A stretch of 64,000 nt of DNA from contig JBFWVF010000009.1 of assembly GCA_050246875.1 (NCBI GenBank), positions 186,001-250,000 of the forward strand, read 5' to 3'. This DNA comes from SHWB01 sp050246875. Lineage in GTDB: Bacteria; Pseudomonadota; Alphaproteobacteria; UBA6615. Below, piece by piece: positions 8,020 through 17,703 of the stretch. Made by a program: the position numbers and the translations under genes. Every line of letters starts with the position of its first letter. Within the stretch, counting starts at the first letter, position 1. The notes below the pieces were generated by a model that saw only the letters and a list, made by a program, of their open reading frames with translations, had not been told where the DNA came from and searched no databases.

Positions 8020-9041
8020 CACGCGGCGAGACCCAGGCTGGCGATCTTGGCGTCGATATCCACGTTGAACAGCCGCGCCTGGTTTTTGCCGAGGATCATG
8101 CGCTTGTCCGCTTCCGTGATTTGCGGGAAGCCGTACCGGTCCTGCAGTTCCTCGTCGATCTGCATGTCCCAGAACCACTCCACGATCGGCGTCGGATTGC
8201 CGAGCAACGGGGCTTCGGAGCCCCACAGGATACGGTCGGCCCCAACGTCGCGTAGCAGACGCCCGATGTAGGTCTTGAACTCCCACGGCGAGATTACCGG
8301 CAAGTTCATCACTCCCGAGAGCACCAGTACAACGTTGGGGAAGCGCGCAGCGATGAACACCGTCTCCTCGAAGTAGGGCACGGCGAGATGGTGAATGGCG
8401 AAGGTCAGGTCGGGAAAATCGGTCGCCGCCTGCTGCAAGTCGACGGGGCGCAGCGCGTCGAGGTTCGAGCGCGTGATCGGAAGGCCCTTGTGAAACTGCA
8501 GCACGTCGATGCCGAGCGCCTGTGCCCGTTCGTACAACGGATAGGCGACGCGGCGGTCGTCGCAACGCCAAGTCCGGCCATCAATATGGCCATTGTAGAA
8601 CTTGAACGAGACCGCACCCATCTCCTGCACCTGGCGCGTCATCTCGTCGAGCGCGGTTTGAAGGTCGGGATATCCCGGATCGACCGCGCCGCAGAAGAGC
8701 GCGCGTTCCGGGAAAGCCTGCGCGAATGCGTGTTGCGCCCGGACCGGTGCAAACCCGTCCTTGTAGACATCGTAGAGCGGCACGGCCTGAGCCATCGCCA
8801 TGTCGATGCACGACTCGGCGAACACCAGCCGACCGAGATCCTCGACGGTCCATCGGCGCGCGAAGTCCTTCATCGGATCGGCGACGCCTCGCGCTGCGTC
8901 CTGGCCCCATGGCCGAAGCCCGGCGCCGAGGCCCAGATGGAGATCCCGGTCGCGGCGATTGTCGGAACGCGCAAGGTTGTCGTCCGAGTTGTCGTACATG
9001 TGCACGACGTTGTCGAACACGAAGACGTCGCCATTAAGCAT
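8019..9041 (-). CDS. amidohydrolase family protein (COG2159, amidohydrolase-2)
   Basis: A 340-residue TIM-barrel protein of the ACMSD/resorcylate-decarboxylase branch. Seen: an N-terminal FDNVVHMYDN in the place of the metal-binding H-x-H strand (only one His kept), the central TFAIHHLAVPYFEE with a His pair, the late WGSEAPLLG in place of the usual W-G-S/T-D block, and the terminal ILGKNQARLFNV typical of the family. Members decarboxylate or hydrolyse aromatic acids and lactones. The ATG at 9041 is preceded by CAGGAACG; upstream in-frame codons run into the regulator's promoter. It is divergent from the LysR gene and coupled to the NFU gene. Confidence 0.83.
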   Translation of the reverse strand: MLNGDVFVFDNVVHMYDNSDDNLARSDNRRDRDLHLGLGAGLRPWGQDAARGVADPMKDFARRWTVEDLGRLVFAESCIDMAMAQAVPLYDVYKDGFAPVRAQHAFAQAFPERALFCGAVDPGYPDLQTALDEMTRQVQEMGAVSFKFYNGHIDGRTWRCDDRRVAYPLYERAQALGIDVLQFHKGLPITRSNLDALRPVDLQQAATDFPDLTFAIHHLAVPYFEETVFIAARFPNVVLVLSGVMNLPVISPWEFKTYIGRLLRDVGADRILWGSEAPLLGNPTPIVEWFWDMQIDEELQDRYGFPQITEADKRMILGKNQARLFNVDIDAKIASLGLAA

Positions 9042-9164
9042 CGTTCGTTCCTGCAGTCGAAGCTGGCTGCCGGAGCCTTCAGGCCATCGGCTTGCGCAAC
9101 TTGACCTGCTGGCTTCAATATTGGAAATTCTAAAAAATGAATTAGTAATTCGGAAAATCCGAAA
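9042..9164. promoter_or_regulatory. divergent promoter/operator region between amidohydrolase and LysR genes
   Basis: This 123-base gap is much richer in A+T than its surroundings. Two inverted repeats are seen. AATTC (9126-9130) and GAATT (9139-9143) are separated by 8 bases and form a T-N11-A box (T9129, A9141) typical of LysR-type regulators. TTCGGA (9149-9154) and TCCGAA (9158-9163) are separated by AAA, and the second arm ends two bases before the LysR start codon. Binding at the second site would cover the regulator's ribosome site, suggesting autoregulation. No textbook -35/-10 pair is evident. Confidence 0.6.
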
Positions 9165-10061
9165 ATGCCGAGCCTGCGTCAGATCCGCTACTTTCTTGGC
9201 GCTGCGGACACCGGCAAGGTCTCTGCCGCTGCCGCATTGCTGAACATTTCGCAGTCCTCCGTCACCGTTGCCATCCAGGAACTCGAAGCCGAGTTGGGAG
9301 TCACCCTGTTCGAACGTCATGCCGGGGGGCTGCGGCTGACCCACGAGGGTCAGAAATTCCTGCCCTACGCCCTCAACATCGAGGCCTCGGTCGCCGACGC
9401 GGTCAAATCGATGCGGCAAAGCGCATCCGGCATTGCAGGCGAAGTGCGACTGGGAACGACCGCGGGCCCTTCCGGGTACCTGCTGTTTCCAATCCTCGAA
9501 CGTTTCCGCCGGTCGCAACCCGACATCGCGATCAGGGTCGTCGAGTGCCGTCGGCCGGACCTGCAGCGCATGCTGCTTTCCGGCGAACTCGACCTCGGGC
9601 TGATGCTGATTTCGAACCTTACCGACAGGAGCAGGTACCGGACGCGTTGCCTGTTGCGATCACAACGTGGGCTGTGGCTCTCGAGCGCACACCCGCTGGC
9701 GCGGCAGAAGAGCATCTCGTTCGCCGATTTGCGCGACGAACCGTACGTCATGTTTGAACTCGACGAGGCGGATCAGACCTTGCCTATGGTCTGGAAAAAA
9801 TACGGCTTCTCGCCGAACATCGTGTTTACGACGGGCGTCCCGGCGGCAGTGCGTACCTTCGTCGCCACCGGGGGGGCCGTCACGATCCTGTCGGAACTGC
9901 TTTACAGGCCGTGGTCTCTCGACGGTGGACGCGTCGAGATGCGCGTGTTGCAGGAACCCATTCCGACCATGGATGTCGGCTTCGTATGGAAGCGCCGGCG
10001 CGAGCTGTCGGGAGCCGAAGTCGCGCTATGCGACTACTTCGCCGCCGCCTGCAATTCGTAG
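9165..10061 (+). CDS. LysR-family transcriptional regulator
   Basis: A 298-residue protein with the LysR layout: a winged helix-turn-helix at residues 1-60 (RQIRYFLGAADTGKVSAAAA, then NISQSSVTVAIQELEAELG and FERHAGGLRLTHEG), followed by a two-lobed effector-binding domain beginning near VRLGTTAGPSGYLLFPIL. It is divergently placed from the amidohydrolase/NFU pair and separated from it by a T-N11-A palindrome, the classic arrangement for a regulator of its neighbour. The inducer is unknown; family members in such positions often sense the substrate or product of the adjacent enzyme. The ribosome site is weak and lies within the second palindrome. Confidence 0.92.
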   Translation: MPSLRQIRYFLGAADTGKVSAAAALLNISQSSVTVAIQELEAELGVTLFERHAGGLRLTHEGQKFLPYALNIEASVADAVKSMRQSASGIAGEVRLGTTAGPSGYLLFPILERFRRSQPDIAIRVVECRRPDLQRMLLSGELDLGLMLISNLTDRSRYRTRCLLRSQRGLWLSSAHPLARQKSISFADLRDEPYVMFELDEADQTLPMVWKKYGFSPNIVFTTGVPAAVRTFVATGGAVTILSELLYRPWSLDGGRVEMRVLQEPIPTMDVGFVWKRRRELSGAEVALCDYFAAACNS

Positions 10062-10085
10062 CGCAAGCGGCCCGCTGCCGAGGAA

Positions 10086-11387
10086 TCAGTCTTCGTGCCG
10101 CTCCTCCGGTGGCCGCACCCTGCGGAACATGGCCAGCAGCGCGAGGTCGTAGGCGACCTTCAGCGTGCCGGCGATCAGTAGCGGCCAGGCGAAGCTCGAC
10201 GCCGCCAGCAGCGCGCCGGCCAGCGCCGGCGTCGCCGCCGAGGCAAGGCTGCGCGGGACCGAGGTGAGGCTTGCCGCCGCGGGACGCTCGGCCGGTGTCA
10301 CCACCGCCATGACGTAGGATGAGCGCGTCGGCACGTCCATCTGCGACAGCAGCGAGCGGCCGACCAGGAGGGCGATCGCCTGCCACAGCTCCGGCACGAA
10401 CGGCACCGCAATCAGTGCGAGATTCGCCGGCAGGTGGCTGAACACCATCACGTTGATCAGCCCGAAGCGGCGCGCCAGGGGCACGGCGGCGAGGTAGGAG
10501 AGGGCCGTGGCGATGTTGATCCAGAAGAAGATCGAGGCTGCCGCCGTCAGTGACAGGTCGAAACGCTGGAACAGCCACAGCGCCAGCATCGACTGCACGA
10601 TGAAGCCGCCGGCGAAGGCGTCGACGCCGAACAGGGCGGCAAGGCGGTAGACGACGCCGCGCGACGGGCCAAGGGCGGCACGCGGCGCACCGGCTGGCGC
10701 GACCGGCAGGGGCGCGACGCGGCGGTAGATCAGCGCGATGGCGACGCCGAACACGGCGTAGAGCGCGAACAGCGCCTGCATGACGGACAGCGGCGTCCAG
10801 CCGAGCCATGCGCCGCCGAGGTCGGGAAGGGCGACCAGCAGTGTGCCCGCCGCGCCGCACAGTCCGCCGGCGAGGCTGTAGCGCGCGAAGAGTGCGGTGC
10901 GGTCGCGGTCGGCGACCGCATGGGCAAGCAGCGTCTGTTCCAGCGGCAGGAAGACGCTGACCTCGCCGGCCGAGGGGTTGAGCGTGCCAACCAGCGCCAC
11001 CAGCAGCAGCGGCCAGAAGGCGTCGAGGGTAGCGAAGCCGAGGCCGGTCATCACCATCAGCGCCGCGCCCGCGAGCAGCAGCGCAGGCAGCCGGGCCCGG
11101 CCGGCGACGAAGCCGACACCCAGGGTCATGGCCGCCGAGCCGAGCAGGGTCGCGGTGGTCAGCAGGCCGATGTGGAAGGCATCGACGCCTAGGTGGAGGA
11201 GATAGACCGGCAGCAGGACGCTGACATAGCCGTCGGCAAACGCGCGCAGCGCCCGGGCGGCGATGACCCGGGCCGCGCCGGGGCCGGCGCTCGCCGGCAA
11301 CAGGGCAATCCGCCGAGGAATGACAGGGTCCGCCAGTCGGGCGCCCATCGGCGCGGTCCGCCAGTCTACCAACGGTGGCCGTGCCAT
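10086..11387 (-). CDS. major facilitator superfamily transporter
   Basis: A protein of about 433 residues with roughly 12 hydrophobic segments, a central hydrophilic loop (around the VAPLPVAPAGAPRAALGPSR stretch) and an N-terminal FADGYVSVLLPVYLLHLGVD that resembles drug/sugar-efflux MFS proteins. The late segment VGRSLLSQMDVPTRSSYVMA is seen in a subfamily of bacterial MFS exporters. The start is uncertain: ATG at 11387 is used here, with alternatives at 11429 and 11348. It is convergent with the LysR gene and divergent from the pentapeptide-repeat gene. The substrate cannot be inferred. Confidence 0.83.
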   Translation of the reverse strand: MARPPLVDWRTAPMGARLADPVIPRRIALLPASAGPGAARVIAARALRAFADGYVSVLLPVYLLHLGVDAFHIGLLTTATLLGSAAMTLGVGFVAGRARLPALLLAGAALMVMTGLGFATLDAFWPLLLVALVGTLNPSAGEVSVFLPLEQTLLAHAVADRDRTALFARYSLAGGLCGAAGTLLVALPDLGGAWLGWTPLSVMQALFALYAVFGVAIALIYRRVAPLPVAPAGAPRAALGPSRGVVYRLAALFGVDAFAGGFIVQSMLALWLFQRFDLSLTAAASIFFWINIATALSYLAAVPLARRFGLINVMVFSHLPANLALIAVPFVPELWQAIALLVGRSLLSQMDVPTRSSYVMAVVTPAERPAAASLTSVPRSLASAATPALAGALLAASSFAWPLLIAGTLKVAYDLALLAMFRRVRPPEERHED

Positions 11388-11499
11388 ACAGCACCCGCCG
11401 TGGCGCGGCCGCTCCGGCGCGCTCCGCACTCACGGGCCGTTAAGGATTTCGTGGCTAGTGTGCGTTTCGAAATCCCGCCCAAGACCTCGGTGCTTCAGA

Positions 11500-12810
11500 A
11501 TGAAACCGGCCGAGTTGCAGAAAATCCTCCTCGCGCACGCCCAGTGGTTGAACCACATAACTGGCGGCCGGCGCGCCAACCTCGCCATGCAGGATCTGCG
11601 CAATTTCCGCCTCGACCGCGCGCTGCTGCGGCGCGCCAAGCTGTCGGGCGCCAATCTCGCCGGCGTCTCGCTGATCGACGCGGATCTCGAGGAAGCCGAT
11701 CTGTTCGGCACCATGCTCAACGGCGCCGATCTGTCGGGCGCCAATCTCGAAGGCGCCGACCTGCGCGGCGCCCATCTGCGCGGCGTCCGGCTGGAAGGCG
11801 CGCGCCTCGACCGCGCCGACCTGCGCGGCGGCACGATGCTGGTCGGGGCGAGCGGCAACGACGGCGCCCGGCACGACCCCAAGAGCTTCGAGCATCTGAG
11901 CTTCGACAGGGCCAATGCCGGCGGCGCCGACCTCTCCGGCGCCAACCTTGCCGGCTCACACATGTCCGGCGCCCGCCTGAACGGCGCCAACCTCACCGAT
12001 GTCGACCTCAACGGCGCCGACCTCACCGATGCCAGCCTCACCGGCGCCACGCTCACCCGCAGCAACCTGGCCGGCGCGACGCTGCGCGGCGCCAATCTGA
12101 GCGATGCGGTGCTCGACGGCGCGATCCTGCGCGGCGCCGATCTCAAGGGCGCACGGCTCGAACGGGTCGACCTCGACAGCGCCGACATGGAAGGCGCCGA
12201 GGTGACGCGGCCGCAGGAGGCCTTCTCCGAGGACATCCAGGACATCCTGACCCAGCACTTCAAATGGATCGAGACGAGCGGGCGCGAGGGCCGGCGTGCC
12301 AACCTCGCCAACCAGAACCTCGAACGCATCGAACTGGCCAATGCCAACCTCTCCGGCGCGACGATGAGCGGCGCCCGCCTGCGCGGCGCCAATCTCGCCA
12401 TGGCCCGGCTCGTGATGACCGATCTGCAGGGCGCCATCCTCGACGGCGCGACCCTGCGCGAGGCGACGCTCGACGGCGCCGACATGCGCGGCGTCTCGAT
12501 GGTCGGCGCCCGCCTGGATCGGGCCAAGCTGTCGCCGGTCGGCATCAAGGACGGGCAGGGCAAGCAGACCGGGCGCGAGTGGCCGACCAACCTCTCCGGC
12601 GCCAATCTGACGCGCGCCCGCTTTGTCGGCGCCGACCTCGCGGCGGTGAATTTCGAGGGTGCCAACCTGACCGGCGCGGATCTGTCGCGCGCCAACATCG
12701 CCCGCGCCAACCTCGCCAATGCCCGTCTCGAAGGAACGCGGTTGGAGGGTGCGACACGCGCCGAGGCAACGCCGGAGCCAGCCGAAGCGCCCCTGCGGGC
12801 GGCCGGCTAG
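11500..12810 (+). CDS. pentapeptide-repeat protein with two solenoid blocks
   Basis: A 436-residue protein made almost wholly of A(D/N)L-x-x pentapeptides, expected to fold as a right-handed four-sided beta helix. Two blocks are evident. Each opens with a similar cap: LQKILLAHAQWL then GGRRANLAMQDL near the start, and IQDILTQHFKWI then EGRRANLANQNL from about residue 245. This points to an internal duplication of cap plus solenoid. Family members include DNA-gyrase-protecting DNA mimics (Qnr, MfpA), but this one is longer and has no recognisable gyrase-tip loop, so no function is assigned. The ATG lies 112 bases from the divergent MFS gene. Confidence 0.85.
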   Translation: MKPAELQKILLAHAQWLNHITGGRRANLAMQDLRNFRLDRALLRRAKLSGANLAGVSLIDADLEEADLFGTMLNGADLSGANLEGADLRGAHLRGVRLEGARLDRADLRGGTMLVGASGNDGARHDPKSFEHLSFDRANAGGADLSGANLAGSHMSGARLNGANLTDVDLNGADLTDASLTGATLTRSNLAGATLRGANLSDAVLDGAILRGADLKGARLERVDLDSADMEGAEVTRPQEAFSEDIQDILTQHFKWIETSGREGRRANLANQNLERIELANANLSGATMSGARLRGANLAMARLVMTDLQGAILDGATLREATLDGADMRGVSMVGARLDRAKLSPVGIKDGQGKQTGREWPTNLSGANLTRARFVGADLAAVNFEGANLTGADLSRANIARANLANARLEGTRLEGATRAEATPEPAEAPLRAAG

Positions 12811-12842
12811 GTCATACGACAGCCGGGTTCCGGTCCTACTTT

Positions 12843-13310
12843 CTACAGAACCTGGTAGAACTCGTAGAGCGGTCCGGTCGGCAGGCGATGGCCGGTGCCG
12901 ACCGTCACGATCCTGTTCAGCCAGCCATATTTGTCCGAGCCGGTCTCGAAGAACGGCGCGTTGCGGAAGTAATACGCCGACGGATCGACCTCCTCGCCGC
13001 GGGCGATCGCCGCGATGACGTCCACCGGCCCGTGCCGCACCCCGCGATAGGTCATGTAGATCAGGTGCTCGTCGTCGGTGACCAGCGTCAGGCGGACATC
13101 CATCTGCCAGGCGCCGTCATTGCGGACGAGGATCCAGTCGCCGCCTGTCGGGCCGACCGTGCCGCGCAGCTTCGGCCCCTCGAAGCTGCCGCCCGAAACG
13201 CCGGCTATGACGCGCGTGCCGAACGGGGTCTTTTCCAGAATCCTCGGCTTGTCGACGGCGAACTTCGCGGCGAACAGGAACTCGGTGCGGATCGGCGGCA
13301 GTTGCGGCAT
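12843..13310 (-). CDS. DUF3237 domain-containing protein
   Basis: A 155-residue protein matching the DUF3237 family as I know it: a beta-rich domain with GTRVIAGVSGGSFEGPKLRG near the start, then GPTGGDWILVRNDGAWQMDV, a YMTYRGVRHGP strand, and the ending AYYFRNAPFFETG with YGWLN. Function is not established for the family. The ATG at 13310 is preceded by GAGGTG at a good distance; an in-frame ATG 10 codons upstream lacks this. It is convergent with the pentapeptide gene and 152 bases downstream of an NTF2-like gene on the same strand. Confidence 0.85.
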   Translation of the reverse strand: MPQLPPIRTEFLFAAKFAVDKPRILEKTPFGTRVIAGVSGGSFEGPKLRGTVGPTGGDWILVRNDGAWQMDVRLTLVTDDEHLIYMTYRGVRHGPVDVIAAIARGEEVDPSAYYFRNAPFFETGSDKYGWLNRIVTVGTGHRLPTGPLYEFYQVL

Positions 13311-13462
13311 GGCACACCTCGCGGAACCGGCCGACTTCATGCGTCACGTCAGGCGTAACGCCCCGGACACGCGCAGCCTCGCGTACCCGTCACATGAAGT
13401 GCGGTCGAATTAGCGAATCGGATCAGGGGATTGTCGCGTCCGGCTAAGTTGACGCGATAGCA

Positions 13463-13837
13463 TCAGGCGGCGGGTTCGGCCGTCGACTGGCGGGCGACGA
13501 GCTGCCAGTTGCCGCCGCGCCTGGCCCAGACATGCAGGTAGCGGTTGCGCAGCTTGCGTTCCTCGCCCTTGAGCTGTGCCTTCATCTCGGCGACGGCATG
13601 GACAATGGCGATGTCGCCGAGCAGGCGGATCTTCTCGCCCGTGCGGTTGATCTCGAGATAGCGCGTGCCGCCCGCCTTGAGGCCGGCGATGAAGCTGTCC
13701 TTGCCGTCGACGCGGGCCGAGGAGTGCGTCCAGACGAGGTCGTCGCCGAACAGCGTACCAAGCGCCTTGTCGTCGGCGGCGATCATGGCCGCGCCCAGGC
13801 GGCCCTCACATGCTGCGATGTCCTGCTCAGCACTCAT
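13463..13837 (-). CDS. nuclear transport factor 2 / SnoaL-like protein (DUF4440 type)
   Basis: A 124-residue cone-shaped alpha+beta domain protein. Seen: an N-terminal helix EQDIAACEGRLGAAMIAADD, then LFGDDLVWTHSSARVDGKD, the diagnostic early part of DUF4440 proteins, and the terminal WARRGGNWQLVARQSTA strand pair. Members are small-molecule binding or stress-related proteins, some with isomerase or hydrolase activity; no catalytic set can be recognised with confidence. The start at 13837 was chosen over an upstream in-frame ATG with poor N-terminal sequence. It lies 113 bases downstream of the DEAD-box gene on the same strand. Confidence 0.85.
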   Translation of the reverse strand: MSAEQDIAACEGRLGAAMIAADDKALGTLFGDDLVWTHSSARVDGKDSFIAGLKAGGTRYLEINRTGEKIRLLGDIAIVHAVAEMKAQLKGEERKLRNRYLHVWARRGGNWQLVARQSTAEPAA

Positions 13838-13950
13838 GGCGTTCCCCTGATGTCCTAACCGGCCGCGCGCGGGCCGTTCGGGCGACGACGTAGCATTTCG
13901 CGGCCGCGGGCGGAACACCCGGGCCGCCGAATGCAGCGGGGAAGCGCCGG

Positions 13951-15474
<1,524 letters not shown>

Positions 15475-15549
15475 TTGCGTGGAAATAACCGGCCTTTCGC
15501 CAGAGGGAACATTGTGCATTGCAAACACAAATGGAGGTGAACCGCCTAA

Positions 15550-17703
15550 ATGTCCAGTGATTCTGTCGTATCGGGTTCGGGCACAGAGCGGCAAATTGAC
15601 CCGGACAAACGTTCGCGCGAGGCTGTAAAAGCCGGTGCAGCGACCGGCCGCGCAAGGGGCAGTTCATCGTCCATGGCTGAGGATACACGGCTCGATCAGG
15701 GCCGCGCATTGCATCGTGCCGGCCGTGTCGACGAAGCCCTCGCGCTCTACAACGCGGTGCTCGGCGAACGCCCCGACGCGCCCGAGGCCTTGCACCTCAA
15801 GGCCCTGGCGGTGTTCCAGCGCGGCCGGACCGACGAGGCGATGGGGCTGCTCGACCGCGCCATCGCCGTCCAGCCGGCGACGGCCGCCTTCCATCTCAAC
15901 CGTGGCGTCATGCTGGCGGCGTCGGGCCGGAACGACGAGGCGCTGGGCGATTTCGCCACGGCGCTCGACCTCGATCCGGACAATGCCGACGCCCTGTTCG
16001 CGATGGCCAACGCCCAGACCGCCCTGGGCCGTCTGCCCGAGGCGCGCGACCTGCTGCAGCGGGCCATCGCGCTCAACCCGCGACACGCGCGCGCCCAGGC
16101 CAACCTGGGCAACGTGCTGCGCCGCCTGGGGCGCCTCGACGTCGCGCTCGGCGCCCTGGCGCGCGCGGCCGAACTGGCGCCGCAGGACGCGGAGATCGCT
16201 CACAGCTATGGCGTGACGCTGGCCGAGGCCGGCCGTCACGAGCAGGCCATCGGCGAGTTCCGCCGGGCCCTGCAGAACGACCGGGCCTTCGTGCCGTCCG
16301 CGGTGCAGCTGTTCAAGGAAATGAACCAGCGTTGCGACTGGGCGCGCCGCGACCGGCTGGTCGATGGGCTGGTGCGCCTTATCCGCGAGGGCCGGCCGGA
16401 AGCGGCCCTGATCGATCCGCAACTCGCCCTGTATCTGCCGCTCGACCAGCGCGCCACGGCCAGCGTTGCGGTCGCCCGTGCAGCGCAGTTGCGCCGGCAG
16501 ACCGGCCGGCCGCCTGCCCCGGAGGGCGGCTGGCAGCGCGGTTCGGGCAATGGCGGTCGCATCACCGTCGGCTATCTTTCGCCGGATTTTCGCGATCATC
16601 CCGTGGCGCATCTGTCGGCGCGCATCTTTTCCCTGCATGACCGGCGGCGGTTTCGCGTTCTGGCATATTCGCTGGGGCCGGACGACGGCAGTGCGTGGCG
16701 GCGGGAAGTCGAAAGCGCCGCCGACGAGTTCGTCGACCTGCGCGGCGTGGCGACCGCCGAGGCGGCCGACCGGATCGCGGCAGACGACATCGACATCCTT
16801 GTCGACCTTGCCGGCCACACCCTCGACGCCCGCCCGGAAATCCTGGCCCTGCGTCCGGCCACGCTGCAGGTCGGCTGGCTCGGCTACTGCGGGTCCATGG
16901 GCGGCCTCAACGACTACGTGATGGCCGACGAACTGGCCCTGCCGTTGTCGCTGGCACAGGGCTTCGGCGAGGCTGTCGTTCATCTGCCCGAAACCTTCAT
17001 GCCGATCGACGACCGTTGGCTCGATGTCGGGCCCCCGCCGTCGCGGGCGTCACTCGGACTGCCGGAGAAGGGGGCGGTGCTGGCCGCCTTCAGCGCGCCT
17101 GCCAAGATGGAGCCGGGGATCTTCGGCGCCTGGATGCGTATCCTTGAACGCTTTCCGGCTGCGGTGCTGTGGCTCCGCGAACGCGGTGCCGGCGCGACGG
17201 CCAACCTGCGCAAAGCTGCCGCCGCGGCCGGCATCGACCCGCGGCGCCTGGTGTTCGCACCACGGCTCGACGACAAGGCCGCGCACCTGGCTCGGCACCG
17301 CGCCGCCGACCTGTTTCTGGATACGGCGATCTACGGCGCCCATACCACGGCGACGGACGCGCTGATGGCCGGGCTGCCGGTGCTCACCTGCGCCGGCCAG
17401 ACCTTCCAGAGCCGCGTCGGAGCCAGCCTGTGTACGGCGGCGCGCCTCTCCGACATGGTCACGCGCGACATTGTCGGCTATGAACAGCAGGCTCTGCGCC
17501 TGCTGGCCGACCCCGAGGAACTTGCCGACGTTCGCGCCCGTCTGGAGCGGGCCCGGACCGGTGTTGGCGGGCAGCGCGGGCCTTTGTTCGACAGCAAGGC
17601 GGCCGTGCATAGGCTCGAGCGGGCCTATGCCGCCATGTGGCGCCGCCATACCGGCGGCCAACCGCCCGTTTCGTTCGCCGTTACAGGGGATGATGCCAAG
17701 TGA
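15550..17703 (+). CDS. TPR protein with O-GlcNAc transferase (SPINDLY-type) domain
   Basis: A 717-residue protein: about six tetratricopeptide repeats (residues about 45-270) followed by a GT41-type catalytic region. Key blocks are GYLSPDFRDHPVAHL, DILVDLAGHTLDARPEI, QVGWLGYCGSMGG, a VLWLRERGA segment and the C-terminal DLFLDTAIYGAHTTATDALM, the nucleotide-sugar site of this family. Eukaryotic relatives modify Ser/Thr on cytosolic proteins; bacterial ones can glycosylate flagellin or adhesins. No flagellar gene is in view. A GGAGGTG lies 12 bases before the chosen ATG; a second in-frame ATG at 15673 would remove a low-complexity 41-residue leader. It is coupled to the next gene by a GTGA overlap. 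Confidence 0.9.
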   Translation: MSSDSVVSGSGTERQIDPDKRSREAVKAGAATGRARGSSSSMAEDTRLDQGRALHRAGRVDEALALYNAVLGERPDAPEALHLKALAVFQRGRTDEAMGLLDRAIAVQPATAAFHLNRGVMLAASGRNDEALGDFATALDLDPDNADALFAMANAQTALGRLPEARDLLQRAIALNPRHARAQANLGNVLRRLGRLDVALGALARAAELAPQDAEIAHSYGVTLAEAGRHEQAIGEFRRALQNDRAFVPSAVQLFKEMNQRCDWARRDRLVDGLVRLIREGRPEAALIDPQLALYLPLDQRATASVAVARAAQLRRQTGRPPAPEGGWQRGSGNGGRITVGYLSPDFRDHPVAHLSARIFSLHDRRRFRVLAYSLGPDDGSAWRREVESAADEFVDLRGVATAEAADRIAADDIDILVDLAGHTLDARPEILALRPATLQVGWLGYCGSMGGLNDYVMADELALPLSLAQGFGEAVVHLPETFMPIDDRWLDVGPPPSRASLGLPEKGAVLAAFSAPAKMEPGIFGAWMRILERFPAAVLWLRERGAGATANLRKAAAAAGIDPRRLVFAPRLDDKAAHLARHRAADLFLDTAIYGAHTTATDALMAGLPVLTCAGQTFQSRVGASLCTAARLSDMVTRDIVGYEQQALRLLADPEELADVRARLERARTGVGGQRGPLFDSKAAVHRLERAYAAMWRRHTGGQPPVSFAVTGDDAK

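Noticed and set aside
11500..12810. Qnr-like quinolone-resistance protein
   Set aside because: It is twice the usual length with an internal cap, and no Qnr-type loops could be recognised; pentapeptide repeats alone do not show gyrase protection.
11193..13358. A 721-codon Arg/Gln-rich frame over the pentapeptide gene
   Set aside because: It is the shifted reading of the A(D/N)L repeats; the pentapeptide frame has the proper start and family pattern.
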